Origin: Terrisporobacter petrolearius
GTDB taxonomy: Bacteria; Bacillota; Clostridia; Peptostreptococcales; Peptostreptococcaceae
Direction: 5' to 3' (one strand)
Length of the DNA: 64,000 nucleotides
Assembly (NCBI RefSeq): GCF_032598785.1
Contig: NZ_CP102984.1
Shown here: in pieces, positions 1-9,072 of the stretch
Layout: each line of letters starts with the position of its first letter
Numbering within the stretch: the first letter of the stretch is position 1
The notes under the pieces: generated by a model
The model's database searches: none
Seen by the model: the letters and a program-made list of their open reading frames with translations, nothing else
What the model was told of the DNA's origin: nothing
Position numbers and translations under genes: made by a program

Positions 1-462
1 TGCCAAATAAGAATGTTTGGCGATGGAGATGTAGCTACAGGCATTGCAACTTGTTTTGAAGAAACTGGTGTGGATATACTTATGGGAATCGGTGGAGGAC
101 CAGAAGGTGTAATAACAGCAGCAGCTATAAAATGTATGGGTGGAGATATGCAAGCTCAAATTTACCCTATGAGTGAACAAGAAAAAAACAGATGTCATGA
201 GATGGGACTATCTGATGAAGATATAGAAAAGAAATTAACGTTAGAAGATTTAGCTAAAGGTGATGATTTATTCTTTGCTGCTACAGGAATTACAGAAGGA
301 AATTTATTAAAAGGTGTAATAAATGTGGGGGATAATAAAGCTAAAACTGAATCTATTGTAATGAGAGGAAAGACAGGAACAATAAGATTTGTAGATGCGA
401 CTCATAACCTTGATAAAAATGAAATACTTATTGATTTAATGAAAAAATATAATATGGAATAA
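1..462 (+). CDS. glpX: Class II fructose-1,6-bisphosphatase, C-terminal part
   Basis: The frame is open from base 1, so this is the last 153 residues or so of a protein that begins before the window. GlpX hydrolyses fructose-1,6-bisphosphate to fructose-6-phosphate in gluconeogenesis. The visible part has the family hallmarks: a GDGDVATGI stretch and a glycine-rich GIGGGPEGV segment that helps form the sugar-phosphate site, followed by the usual C-terminal half. An intrinsic terminator follows directly, so it ends a transcription unit separate from rho. The ATG at base 13 is internal and not a start. Assignment is confident; length and N-terminus cannot be judged. Confidence 0.93.
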   Translation, partial: CQIRMFGDGDVATGIATCFEETGVDILMGIGGGPEGVITAAAIKCMGGDMQAQIYPMSEQEKNRCHEMGLSDEDIEKKLTLEDLAKGDDLFFAATGITEGNLLKGVINVGDNKAKTESIVMRGKTGTIRFVDATHNLDKNEILIDLMKKYNME

Positions 463-464
463 AT

Positions 465-492
465 AAAAAGTGGGCAAACTGTCCACTTTTTA
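465..492 (+). terminator. Intrinsic terminator of glpX
   Basis: A 9-bp stem (AAAAAGTGG paired with CCACTTTTT) with a short loop and a T-rich 3 prime side starts two bases after the glpX stop codon. Confidence 0.85.
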
Positions 493-702
493 TAAATTTA
501 AATGTTTTTTATGTAGAAGTAGAACTTACTAAAGTGGTAGGAAGGGATTCGTCTACACATGGAACAAAAGTATCTTGTTAGTTACCTTAAAAGTAGGACC
601 TATGTAGTGTATTAAACAAAGTAAATTTTTTGTTTTTTGGTGAATAAATTTACAAATAATAGTAAAAATAATAAAAAAGATAAGAACTAGGAGTTTTACG
701 TG
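493..702 (+). other. Non-coding stretch upstream of the rho promoter
   Basis: No plausible ORF lies between the glpX terminator and the rho promoter. Bases about 510-620 are less AT-rich than the flanks, and CTACA (about 552) can pair with TGTAG (about 612), so a folded RNA or regulatory DNA is possible. I do not recognise a known RNA family here. Confidence 0.35.
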
Positions 703-731
703 TTGACCATGATATTTAATAGTGATATTAT
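703..731 (+). promoter_or_regulatory. Probable sigma-A promoter of rho
   Basis: TTGACC and TATTAT are separated by exactly 17 bases, about 110 bases upstream of the rho start. The expected 5 prime leader is therefore about 100 nt. Confidence 0.55.
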
Positions 732-841
732 TAGTTTATTAAATTTCATATTTAAAAAAATTACTTTTCTTTTTCACACCCTATATTCCCTATAAAATTA
801 AAATTTAATTACGGCCTTAAATAAAATGTGAGGAGGTTCCT

Positions 842-2452
842 TTGAATTTGGAAAATATAACAATGGAAGAATTGAGTAAAAAGACTTTAGCAGAGCTTAG
901 ACAAATAGCTAAAGACTTAGATATAAAATCAGTCACTAAATACAAAAAAAATGAATTAATTGAGTTAATTAATAGCAACTCAAAAAATAGTCATGAAAAA
1001 GACAAGAAAATATTAAGTAATAATGGAGTAAGCACAAATAAAGAATATCTTAATGGAGATATAGAGGCTAAAGAACAAAAACAGGGAATAGAAAATATAG
1101 ATAATAGTGGGGATAGAAATAAACAATTTATTAATAGAAATAGTGATACGGAAAATTTAAAACCTGGTGAAAAATTAGATAATAGATCTTATGTAAAAAC
1201 TCATAGTAGAGAAAATCAAAACAACTCTCGTAATTTCAACAACAATAATAAAACTTCAAGTATGGAAAATAGAAATCAGAGAAATAATAAAGGTAATTAT
1301 GTACCAAAAGTTGTTGAAGAATCTAAAATAATTAATGAGTTCAACACTTCTAAAGATGATGAAGTAGTTGGAGTTTTAGAAATACTTCCTGATGGATTTG
1401 GTTTCTTAAGAGGATCTAACTATCAATCTACAGATGAAGACGTATATGTTTCTCCATCTCAAATAAGAAGATTTAATCTCCAAACAGGGGATAAAGTTAG
1501 AGGTATAACAAGACATCCAAAAACAGGAGAAAAGTTTAGAGCACTACTATTTGTACAGAAAGTTAATGAGGAGAATCCAGAAACTTGTATAAATAGAAAA
1601 TCATTTGTTAACTTAACACCAATATACCCAGAAGAAAGACTAACACTTGAAAAAAGTCAAAACGAAATATCAACTAGATTAATTGACTTAATTTCACCAA
1701 TAGGAAAGGGACAAAGGGGTCTTATAGTTGCGCCACCAAAGGCAGGTAAAACTATACTTCTTAAAAGTGTAGCTAATAGCATTGCAAAAAACCATCCTAA
1801 TGTGGAATTAATAGTATTATTAATAGATGAAAGACCAGAAGAAGTTACAGATATGAGAGAATCTATTAATGGAGATGTTATTTATTCAACATTTGACCAA
1901 GTATCAAATCATCATGTTAAAGTAGCAGAAATGGTACTAAATAGAGCTCAAAGACTTGTTGAACATGGAAAAGATGTTGTAATACTTCTTGATAGTATAA
2001 CAAGATTAGCAAGAGCTTATAACTTAACAATATCACCAACAGGAAGAACTTTATCAGGAGGTCTTGACCCAGGAGCATTACATGGACCTAAAAAATTCTT
2101 TGGAGCAGCTAGAAATATTAGACAAGGTGGTTCATTAACAATACTTGCTACTGCATTAGTAGAAACAGGTTCTAGAATGGACGATGTAATCTTTGAAGAA
2201 TTTAAAGGTACTGGTAATATGGAGTTGCATCTAGATAGAAAACTTGCTGAAAAGAGAATATTCCCTGCTGTGGATATTTATAAGTCAGGAACAAGAAGAG
2301 AAGATTTATTACTTACAGAAGAAGAAAAAACGGCTTTATGGAAATTAAGAAAAGAAATGAGTAATAATTCTATATTAGAAGTCACAGATAACTTAATCGA
2401 TGCGTTAAAGAAAGCAAAAAATAATGAAGAATTTATAAGAAGTATTAAGTAA
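842..2452 (+). CDS. rho: Transcription termination factor Rho with Asn-rich insert
   Basis: Rho is a hexameric RNA-dependent ATPase that ends transcription. The TTG start at 842 is chosen because AGGAGG sits five bases upstream; the next ATG (863) is too far away. The 536-residue protein is over 100 residues longer than classical Rho. Order: Rho N-terminal helical domain (1-45), a low-complexity insert (about 46-155), the RNA-binding cold-shock-like fold with GFGFLR (185-190), Walker A APPKAGKT (297-304), ERPEE (330-334), Walker B DVVILLDS (378-385) and the Q-loop LSGGLDPG (404-411). The insert holds 26 Asn in residues 46-152 and 13 in residues 121-152, resembling the prion-forming insert described in Clostridium botulinum Rho. 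All catalytic motifs look intact, so the enzyme should be active. Confidence 0.97.
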   Translation: MNLENITMEELSKKTLAELRQIAKDLDIKSVTKYKKNELIELINSNSKNSHEKDKKILSNNGVSTNKEYLNGDIEAKEQKQGIENIDNSGDRNKQFINRNSDTENLKPGEKLDNRSYVKTHSRENQNNSRNFNNNNKTSSMENRNQRNNKGNYVPKVVEESKIINEFNTSKDDEVVGVLEILPDGFGFLRGSNYQSTDEDVYVSPSQIRRFNLQTGDKVRGITRHPKTGEKFRALLFVQKVNEENPETCINRKSFVNLTPIYPEERLTLEKSQNEISTRLIDLISPIGKGQRGLIVAPPKAGKTILLKSVANSIAKNHPNVELIVLLIDERPEEVTDMRESINGDVIYSTFDQVSNHHVKVAEMVLNRAQRLVEHGKDVVILLDSITRLARAYNLTISPTGRTLSGGLDPGALHGPKKFFGAARNIRQGGSLTILATALVETGSRMDDVIFEEFKGTGNMELHLDRKLAEKRIFPAVDIYKSGTRREDLLLTEEEKTALWKLRKEMSNNSILEVTDNLIDALKKAKNNEEFIRSIK

Positions 2453-2496
2453 AAAATATAAACCTAAAATCATATGATGAAGAAATACAAAAATCC

Positions 2497-2525
2497 TTGT
2501 ATCACTAAAAAACATGTGATATAAT
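2497..2525 (+). promoter_or_regulatory. Probable sigma-A promoter of rpmE
   Basis: TTGTAT, a 17-base spacer and a perfect TATAAT lie about 75 bases upstream of rpmE, consistent with transcription of rpmE independently of rho. Confidence 0.6.
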
Positions 2526-2598
2526 GATGTAGTTGAAGATGAAAACTTAAAATTAATATAATTAATTTAGAATATAATTGAAAAAGAGGTGACTAAGA

Positions 2599-2799
2599 AT
2601 GCAAAAAGATATACAACCAAAATACAATGCAGTTGAAGTACACTGTGCATGTGGAAATACTTTCATGGCTGGTTCAACTAAGGACGAAATAAGAGTTGAA
2701 ATATGTTCAGAGTGCCATCCTTTCTATACTGGAAAGCAAAAGAACATAGAAAAAGGTGGAAGAATCGACAAATTTAAAAAGAGATTCCAAATGGATTAA
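2599..2799 (+). CDS. rpmE: 50S ribosomal protein L31, zinc-binding type
   Basis: L31 bridges the large and small ribosomal subunits. The 66-residue protein has the four-cysteine zinc signature of the C+ form: Cys16, Cys18, Cys36 and Cys39, followed by HPFYTGKQK and a basic tail, all typical of RpmE. Many low-GC bacteria also keep a zinc-free paralogue used under zinc limitation; this copy is the zinc-containing one. The start follows AGAGGTGA with normal spacing. It has its own promoter upstream and a strong terminator downstream, so it is probably monocistronic. Confidence 0.97.
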   Translation: MQKDIQPKYNAVEVHCACGNTFMAGSTKDEIRVEICSECHPFYTGKQKNIEKGGRIDKFKKRFQMD

Positions 2800-2807
2800 T
2801 TATTGTA

Positions 2808-2843
2808 AAAAAAGGGGTTGGTTATCCAACCCCTATTTTATTT
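2808..2843 (+). terminator. Intrinsic terminator of rpmE
   Basis: An 8-bp GC-rich stem (GGGGTTGG with CCAACCCC), a 4-base loop and a following T-rich run. Confidence 0.9.
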
Positions 2844-2921
2844 CCCTAATTACTAAAAAATACATAATTTTAGAATATTATCAATAATAACATTAGATAA
2901 AAGCTTAGGAGGTTCGAAAAT

Positions 2922-3494
2922 ATGTATAGACCAGTAAACCATGGTTATATTGAAGTAGTAGTTGGACCTATGTATAGTGGAAAGAGCGAAGAATTAATAA
3001 GAAGATTAAAAAGAGCTAAAATTGCAAAACAAAATATTATTGTATTTAAACCTCATATAGATGATAGATATAGTAAGAAAGATGTTGTATCTCATAATGG
3101 GGACAGTATAGAAGCTATTCCAATAAAAAAAGCATTGAGTATTTATGATTTAATAGATGAAGATGTTCGAGTTGTTGGCATAGATGAAGTGCAATTTTTT
3201 GATGAAGAAATAGTAGATATTGCTGTTGACTTAGCTAACAAGGGAGTAAGGGTTATTGTAGCAGGTTTAGATATGGATTTCAAAGGAGAGCCATTTGGTC
3301 CTACACCAAGACTTTTAGCAGTTGCAGAATTTGTAGATAAGATTCAAGCTATTTGCTCTGTGTGTGGTCAACCGGCAACAAGATCACAAAGATTAATAGA
3401 TGGAAAACCAGCAAGATATGATGATCCTATTATTCAAGTAGGTGCTGTAGAAAGTTATGAAGCCAGATGCAGAAAGTGTCATGTGGTGAAATAA
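2922..3494 (+). CDS. tdk: Thymidine kinase (type II)
   Basis: This cytoplasmic salvage enzyme phosphorylates thymidine to dTMP with ATP. The 190-residue protein has the P-loop GPMYSGKS (15-22), the catalytic glutamate in the DEVQFF segment (Glu89) and a zinc-binding lobe with Cys145, Cys148, Cys183 and Cys186. The length matches bacterial Tdk. The ATG at 2922 follows AGGAGG with good spacing. It stands between two terminators, so it appears to be a single-gene unit next to rpmE, an arrangement common in clostridia. Confidence 0.96.
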   Translation: MYRPVNHGYIEVVVGPMYSGKSEELIRRLKRAKIAKQNIIVFKPHIDDRYSKKDVVSHNGDSIEAIPIKKALSIYDLIDEDVRVVGIDEVQFFDEEIVDIAVDLANKGVRVIVAGLDMDFKGEPFGPTPRLLAVAEFVDKIQAICSVCGQPATRSQRLIDGKPARYDDPIIQVGAVESYEARCRKCHVVK

Positions 3495-3502
3495 ATTATT
3501 AA

Positions 3503-3545
3503 CCCCTTAAAAGTATAATATAATACTCTAAGGGGAATTTTTATA
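3503..3545 (+). terminator. Intrinsic terminator of tdk
   Basis: CCCCTTA pairs with TAAGGGG and the stem extends inward through AGTAT/ATACT; a T-rich tail follows. Confidence 0.85.
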
Positions 3546-3591
3546 TTATAATAGTTTTAGAGTTATAAAAATTATTATGAGGAGTATTATC

Positions 3592-4488
3592 ATGAAAAAG
3601 CAAAGTGTTGGAGGGCAAGCTGTAATTGAAGGAGTTATGATGCAGTCTAAAAATTACAGAGCAATTGCTGTTAGAAAGAGTAATGGAGAAATTGAATTAA
3701 AAAAACAGATAATACAAAGCTGGATAAAAGATAAAAAAATAGATAAGATACCTTTTTTAAGAGGTTCATTTATATTATTTGAAACTATGATACAAGGTAT
3801 GAAAAGCTTGAACTATTCATCGGAATTTTTTTTAGGAGAAGACGAGGCAGAGGAAGATGCAATAGATAGATTTCTAAAAAGAATATTTAAAGATAAAGCC
3901 AATGATGCAATTATGGCAGTATCTCTTATTTTAGCAATGATTCTTTCTATTGGATTATTTGTATTAATACCAACATCTATAGGCGGGTTATTTTCATCAT
4001 TTATACACAATAATATAGTGCTTAATTTGATTGAAGGTTTATTTAGAATATGTATATTAATACTATATATGTTGTTAATATCTAGAAATAAAGATATAAA
4101 AAGAACATTTATGTATCATGGAGCAGAACATAAGGCTATTTATTGCTATGAAAGTGGTTTAGAATTAACAGTAGAAAATGCAAGAAAATTTACAACGCTA
4201 CATCCTAGATGTGGTACAAACTTTTTATTTATAGTAATGGCAACATCAATTATATTATTTTCTTTCTTTGGATGGCCCAATATTCTAGCTAGAATAGCGA
4301 TGAGAATATTATGCATACCTATAGTTGCTGGCATATCTTATGAAATAATAAAATTTCTTGGGAAATATAATAATATATTGAGTAAAATTGTTGCATACCC
4401 AGGAATGATGCTTCAACATATTACTACAAAAGAACCAAATGATGAACAATTAGAGGTTGCGATAAAAGCATTAAAGGCTGTAATTTAA
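3592..4488 (+). CDS. DUF1385 family membrane protein (YqhQ-like)
   Basis: This is a conserved integral membrane protein of unknown biochemical role (298 residues). I place the start at ATG 3592, seven bases after GAGGAG, rather than at the ATG 3577 that precedes that site. Recognisable family segments are SVGGQAVIEGVMM near the N-terminus, YHGAEHKAIYCYE in the middle and HPRCGTNFLF. Hydrophobic segments around residues 105-128, 143-160 and 215-255 should span the membrane. The histidine- and cysteine-containing motifs suggest metal binding or catalysis, but no reaction is established. It lies 20 bases before prmC and is probably cotranscribed with prmC-prfA. Confidence 0.9.
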   Translation: MKKQSVGGQAVIEGVMMQSKNYRAIAVRKSNGEIELKKQIIQSWIKDKKIDKIPFLRGSFILFETMIQGMKSLNYSSEFFLGEDEAEEDAIDRFLKRIFKDKANDAIMAVSLILAMILSIGLFVLIPTSIGGLFSSFIHNNIVLNLIEGLFRICILILYMLLISRNKDIKRTFMYHGAEHKAIYCYESGLELTVENARKFTTLHPRCGTNFLFIVMATSIILFSFFGWPNILARIAMRILCIPIVAGISYEIIKFLGKYNNILSKIVAYPGMMLQHITTKEPNDEQLEVAIKALKAVI

Positions 4489-4508
4489 GAGAAATAAGGG
4501 AGAAACTT

Positions 4509-5354
4509 ATGACTATTAAGGAAATAATTATAAGATATTCGAAAGAACTTGAAGAAATAAGTCCTACACCGAGACTTGATGTGGAAATATTACTACAAAA
4601 AGTCCTTGGTGTAGATAGATTATATATACTTTTAAACTTAGAGAAATCTTTAAGTGAAAATGAAGAAAAGCTATTTAGTAAATTTATAAATGAAAGATTA
4701 AACAATAGACCTATTGCTTATATTGTGAGAAATCGTGAATTTATGGGATTAGACTTTTATGTTCAAGAAGGTGTTTTAATACCAAGACCTGATACGGAAG
4801 TATTAGTAGAAGAAGTTATTGAGCTAGGTAAAAACAAAGGTACTATAAATATTCTTGATATTGGGACGGGATCGGGAGCTATTACAGTAAGCTTAGCTAA
4901 ATATTTAGATAATGCAAAGGTTACTTCTATAGACATATCAGATATAGCCTTAGAAATAGGAAAAAAGAATGCTATAAATAACCATGTAGATGATAGGATA
5001 ACTTTTATTAAATCAGATTTATTTACAAATATAGATAAAGATATGAAATTTGATATAATAGTATCCAATCCTCCATATATAAAAAGAGAAGTTATTGAAA
5101 CTTTAGATAAACAAGTAAAAGATTTTGAGCCGTACAATGCTTTAGAGGGTGGAATCGATGGCTTGGATTTTTATAGATCAATAACAAAAGGAGCTAAAAA
5201 CTTCCTTAAAAAAGGAGGCATTTTAGCCTATGAAGTAGGTCATGATCAAAGCGAAGATGTTAGTAAGTTAATGAAGAGAGATGGATATACTAATATATAT
5301 ACTAAAAAAGACCTACAACAAATTGACAGAGTTGTTATAGGTAGTGTTTTATGA
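4509..5354 (+). CDS. prmC: Peptide chain release factor N5-glutamine methyltransferase
   Basis: PrmC methylates the glutamine of the GGQ motif in release factors, raising termination efficiency. The 281-residue protein has the N-terminal helical release-factor-binding domain, then a Rossmann methyltransferase fold with the SAM-binding segment LDIGTGSGAI (116-125) and the signature NPPY (187-190) that holds the target glutamine. The segment IPRPDTE (91-97) is also typical. Its substrate, release factor 1, is encoded 44 bases downstream, the classical prmC-prfA pairing though in reversed order compared with Escherichia coli. Confidence 0.96.
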   Translation: MTIKEIIIRYSKELEEISPTPRLDVEILLQKVLGVDRLYILLNLEKSLSENEEKLFSKFINERLNNRPIAYIVRNREFMGLDFYVQEGVLIPRPDTEVLVEEVIELGKNKGTINILDIGTGSGAITVSLAKYLDNAKVTSIDISDIALEIGKKNAINNHVDDRITFIKSDLFTNIDKDMKFDIIVSNPPYIKREVIETLDKQVKDFEPYNALEGGIDGLDFYRSITKGAKNFLKKGGILAYEVGHDQSEDVSKLMKRDGYTNIYTKKDLQQIDRVVIGSVL

Positions 5355-5398
5355 TATAATGAATTGCTTGAAATTGTACGAAAAAAGAGGTGAACGGT

Positions 5399-6463
5399 AT
5401 GTTAAACAAACTACAGGTTTTAGAAGATAAATATATAGATTTAACTGAAAAAATCAGTGATATGGAAATAATAAATGACCAAAAGGTTTGGCAAAAGTAT
5501 ATGAAAGAACATGCAGATTTAGAGCCTATCGTTTTTAAATACAGAGAATATAGAAATGTATTAAATGACCTTAGTGAATCTAAAGCTATATTAGAAGAAG
5601 AATCTGATGAGGATCTAAGAGAGTTAGCTAAAATGGAAATATCTGAACTAGAAGGCCAAGTTGAACCATTAGAAGCAGAGTTGAAAATTCTTTTATTACC
5701 AAAAGACCCTAATGATGATAAAAACGTTATAGTTGAAATAAGAGGTGGAGCAGGCGGAGATGAAGCAGCTCTATTTGCTGGGAATTTATTCAGAATGTAT
5801 TCTAGATATGCTGAAAGAAGAAGATGGAAAATGGAACTTTTAAGTGCCAGTGATACTGGTGTTGGAGGGTACAAAGAAGTATCTTTCTTAATAAAAGGTA
5901 AAGGTGCTTACTCAAGACTTAAATATGAGTCAGGAGTTCACAGAGTTCAAAGAATACCAGCTACTGAATCTGGAGGAAGAATTCATACTTCAACTGCAAC
6001 AGTTGCAGTTTTACCAGAAGTGGAGGATGTAGAAGTAGAAATAAGCCCAAATGATTTAAGAATAGACGTATTCCGTGCATCGGGAAATGGTGGACAATGT
6101 GTAAATACAACTGACTCAGCTGTAAGAATCACTCATTTACCTACTGGTGAAGTTGTGTCTTGCCAAGACGAAAAATCACAATTGAAAAATAAAGAAAAAG
6201 CTTTAAAAGTATTAAAAGCTAGACTTTATGATAAAGCTTTATCAGATCAACATGACGAAGTTGCTGCAGAGAGAAGAAGTCAGGTTGGTACTGGTGATAG
6301 ATCTGAGAGAATAAGAACTTACAATTATCCACAAGGTAGAGTAAGTGATCATAGAATAAACTTAACTCTTTATAAGTTAGAACAATTTTTAGATGGTGAT
6401 CTAGACGAGATGATAGATGCGCTAATTACGGAAGATCAAACTAAAAAGATGACAGCAATATAA
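5399..6463 (+). CDS. prfA: Peptide chain release factor 1
   Basis: RF1 recognises UAA and UAG stop codons and triggers peptide release. The 354-residue protein contains the codon-recognition PAT tripeptide (within RIPATES) and the GGQ catalytic loop (within SGNGGQCVNTTDS). I choose ATG 5399, six bases after AGAGGTG; a GTG at 5390 overlaps that ribosome binding site and is unlikely. It follows prmC, whose product methylates its GGQ glutamine. An intrinsic terminator overlaps the stop codon region. Confidence 0.97.
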   Translation: MLNKLQVLEDKYIDLTEKISDMEIINDQKVWQKYMKEHADLEPIVFKYREYRNVLNDLSESKAILEEESDEDLRELAKMEISELEGQVEPLEAELKILLLPKDPNDDKNVIVEIRGGAGGDEAALFAGNLFRMYSRYAERRRWKMELLSASDTGVGGYKEVSFLIKGKGAYSRLKYESGVHRVQRIPATESGGRIHTSTATVAVLPEVEDVEVEISPNDLRIDVFRASGNGGQCVNTTDSAVRITHLPTGEVVSCQDEKSQLKNKEKALKVLKARLYDKALSDQHDEVAAERRSQVGTGDRSERIRTYNYPQGRVSDHRINLTLYKLEQFLDGDLDEMIDALITEDQTKKMTAI

Positions 6464-6490
6464 AATCCCTAAATTTTTAGGGATTTTTTC
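6463..6490 (+). terminator. Intrinsic terminator of prmC-prfA
   Basis: A 9-bp stem AAATCCCTA with TAGGGATTT and a T6 run. Confidence 0.88.
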
Positions 6491-6558
6491 TATAACCACT
6501 TAAATATAATTGAATATAGTGATATATTAATATATAAATATGGGGTGAGTTAAATAGA

Positions 6559-7239
6559 ATGATACTAAAAGTCACATTGATAGGACTATTGGCTGGAGTA
6601 TTGGGTACAGGAATTGGTGGAATAGTATCTGCAATATTTAGAAAAGAAGTAGATAAGTATCTTAATTTTTGTATGGGATTTTCCGGTGGAATTATGTTAG
6701 CTGTAGTAGTTTTTGATTTGATGAAAGAGGCAATGGAATTAAGTGGTTTAATTTATACGGTAGTATTTACATTTATGGGTGTACTACTAACAATGTTTAT
6801 TAAGAGTAGACTAGATTTCGCTGAAGATATGAAGTCGGGATATTTAATATTCATAAGTATACTATTACATAATCTGCCAGAAGGATTGGCAATAGGTTCA
6901 TCTTTTGTATCAGCACAAACTCTAGGGGTAACTCTTGCTATAGTGATTGGAGTACATAATATACCAGAAGGACTGGCTACGGCTCTAAGTTTGGCCGGTG
7001 CTAGAGTTCCTACAAAAAAAATAATTTTATTTACATTCATAGCAGGCATACCTATGGGAATAGGTAGCTTTTTAGGTGTATATTTTGCAGGAGTTTTTAA
7101 ATCTTTAATCGGTGTATTTCTATCTTTGGCAGCAGGAACAATGTTATTTGTAGTTTTAGATGAAATAATGCCAAAATCTAAAAGTCTATATAGTATAATA
7201 GGTTTTTTAACAGGTACAATAATTGTATATTGTATATAG
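6559..7239 (+). CDS. ZIP family divalent metal transporter
   Basis: A membrane transporter of the ZIP (zinc/iron permease) family, 226 residues with about eight hydrophobic segments. The paired metal-site motifs HNLPEGLAIG and HNIPEGLATAL are diagnostic of transmembrane helices 4 and 5. The likely direction is import of zinc or a related divalent cation; metal specificity cannot be read from the sequence. Start at ATG 6559 follows GGGGTGAG with about ten bases spacing. The stop lies 29 bases before ywlC, so the two genes probably form one transcript. Confidence 0.92.
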   Translation: MILKVTLIGLLAGVLGTGIGGIVSAIFRKEVDKYLNFCMGFSGGIMLAVVVFDLMKEAMELSGLIYTVVFTFMGVLLTMFIKSRLDFAEDMKSGYLIFISILLHNLPEGLAIGSSFVSAQTLGVTLAIVIGVHNIPEGLATALSLAGARVPTKKIILFTFIAGIPMGIGSFLGVYFAGVFKSLIGVFLSLAAGTMLFVVLDEIMPKSKSLYSIIGFLTGTIIVYCI

Positions 7240-7268
7240 ATTTACTAAAGAAGGGAGTGATAAACAAA

Positions 7269-8306
7269 ATGACATTTATAAGTGAAATTGACGAGAAACA
7301 TATAAATAAAGAGGAAATAAAAAAACAAGCGGAAATATTAAAAGAAGGAAAAACAGTAATATTTCCAACAGAAACAGTTTATGGATTAGGAGCAAATGCT
7401 CTTGATGAAAACGCTGTAAGTAAAATTTATGAGGCAAAAGGGCGACCTAGTGATAATCCATTAATAGTACATATATATGATAAAAAACAAGTGAATGACC
7501 TAGCAAAAGATATTAATGAAAATGCACAGATTATAATGAATAAATTTTGGCCAGGTCCGATAACTATTATATTGAAGAAAAAAGATATAGTACCAATGAG
7601 AACTAGTGGTGGTCTAGACACGGTTGCAATTAGAATGCCTTCTAACCCTATTGCAAAGGCTCTTTTAGAGGAAGTTAAATTACCAATTGCAGCTCCATCT
7701 GCTAATATTTCAGGAAGGCCATCACCGACAAGAGGGAAACATGTGCATGAAGAAATGAACAATAGAGTAGATGGAATTATTTTGGGGGGAGATTGTACTT
7801 TCGGTCTAGAATCAACAGTACTAGACCTAACAAATGATATTCCTACTATATTAAGACCAGGTAGTATTACAAAAGAAGATCTAGAAAAAGCTATTGGTCA
7901 GGTAAATATTGATCCGGCTTTAGAAAAAAAAGAAGATAATATTAAAGCAAAAGCACCTGGAATGAAATATAAGCATTACTCGCCAAACGCAGATGTATAT
8001 ATTGTATCAGGTAATATAGATAATGTTGTGAAAAAAGTAAATGAATTATCTTATGATGGGGCTAAAAGGGGATTAAAATGTGCAGTAATGTGCTTGGAAG
8101 AAAATAATAATAAATATAAATGTGATACAATAGTATTAGGTCGAAATTTAGAGGAAGTTGCATCAAATTTATTTGATGCTCTTATAACTGCAGATGAGAA
8201 CGAATATGATATTGTATATACAGAGGAATTTTCTCATTTTGGAGTTGGTAGAGCTATAATGAATAGGCTACTTAAATCTGCTGGGTATAAAATAATAAAA
8301 GTATAA
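7269..8306 (+). CDS. ywlC: Threonylcarbamoyl-AMP synthase (Sua5/YwlC type)
   Basis: This enzyme makes threonylcarbamoyl-AMP from threonine, bicarbonate and ATP, the first step of t6A37 tRNA modification. The 345-residue length shows the long Sua5 form: a YrdC domain (about 1-200, with IFPTETVYGLG and SDNPLIVHI) followed by a C-terminal Sua5 domain. ATG 7269 follows GGGAG; the frame is open further upstream into the preceding gene, but no better start exists there. This gene is commonly found between prfA and rpiB in Firmicutes, which agrees with its neighbours here. Confidence 0.93.
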   Translation: MTFISEIDEKHINKEEIKKQAEILKEGKTVIFPTETVYGLGANALDENAVSKIYEAKGRPSDNPLIVHIYDKKQVNDLAKDINENAQIIMNKFWPGPITIILKKKDIVPMRTSGGLDTVAIRMPSNPIAKALLEEVKLPIAAPSANISGRPSPTRGKHVHEEMNNRVDGIILGGDCTFGLESTVLDLTNDIPTILRPGSITKEDLEKAIGQVNIDPALEKKEDNIKAKAPGMKYKHYSPNADVYIVSGNIDNVVKKVNELSYDGAKRGLKCAVMCLEENNNKYKCDTIVLGRNLEEVASNLFDALITADENEYDIVYTEEFSHFGVGRAIMNRLLKSAGYKIIKV

Positions 8307-8605
8307 AATAATAAAAATATGAAGTAGAAAAGTTAAAAAACAATTATTATAAAATTAACAATGATATTTTAAAACGAAAAAAATACAAAATATGGTTAAT
8401 TTGAAATATTCTGAATGAAATTTAAATAAAAACTAATAAAATATTAAAAAAAGTTGCGCTTTTCTATGGAGTATTAATAAAAAATTATGTATAATTAAAT
8501 AAACTAGTTAAAAAAAAATCAAACATAAAAAATGCTATTTGATTGAAATAATTATCACAAGTTTTAAAAGATAATTACTTTACATACTAAAAAGGAGTTC
8601 TAATT
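8307..8605. other. AT-rich intergenic region before rpiB
   Basis: About 300 bases with no ORF of note. A weak AT-rich inverted repeat (AATCAAA/TTTGATT near 8518-8544) is the only structure I see; no clear promoter or known RNA. Confidence 0.4.
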
Positions 8606-9058
8606 ATGAGAATAGGTTTGGGATGTGACCACGGAGGATTTAATTTAAAATCAGACATTATTGATTTTCTAGAATCGAAAGGAATAGAGTACGTAGATTT
8701 TGGGACAAATAATGCGCAAGATTCAGTAGATTATCCGATATATGGAGAGAAAGTTGCGAATGCAGTTATTTCAAAAGAAGTAGATTATGGAATTGTATGT
8801 TGTGGAACCGGAATAGGAATATCATTAGCAGCAAATAAAATTCCTGGTATAAGATGTGCTGTTGTTTCAGACGTTTTTTCAGCAAAAATGTCTAAGGCAC
8901 ACAACAATGCAAATATGTTATCTCTTGGAGAAAGAGTATTAGGAAGAGGCCTTGCATTAGAAATAGTAGAAGCTTGGATTAATACAGAATTTGAAGGAGA
9001 TAGACATTTAAAAAGAGTTAACATGATAGTTGATATAGAAAAAAAGCATAATAAATAG
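8606..9058 (+). CDS. rpiB: Ribose-5-phosphate isomerase B
   Basis: Interconverts ribose-5-phosphate and ribulose-5-phosphate in the pentose phosphate pathway. The 150-residue protein begins with the family signature GCDHGGF, carries the catalytic cysteine region VCCGTGIGIS and the later GERVLG segment. Length is typical for the RpiB/LacAB family. The ATG follows AAGGAG with good spacing. upp follows after 14 bases, so ribose-phosphate supply and PRPP-dependent uracil salvage are probably cotranscribed. Confidence 0.95.
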   Translation: MRIGLGCDHGGFNLKSDIIDFLESKGIEYVDFGTNNAQDSVDYPIYGEKVANAVISKEVDYGIVCCGTGIGISLAANKIPGIRCAVVSDVFSAKMSKAHNNANMLSLGERVLGRGLALEIVEAWINTEFEGDRHLKRVNMIVDIEKKHNK

Positions 9059-9072
9059 GAGGTTTAATAGTA

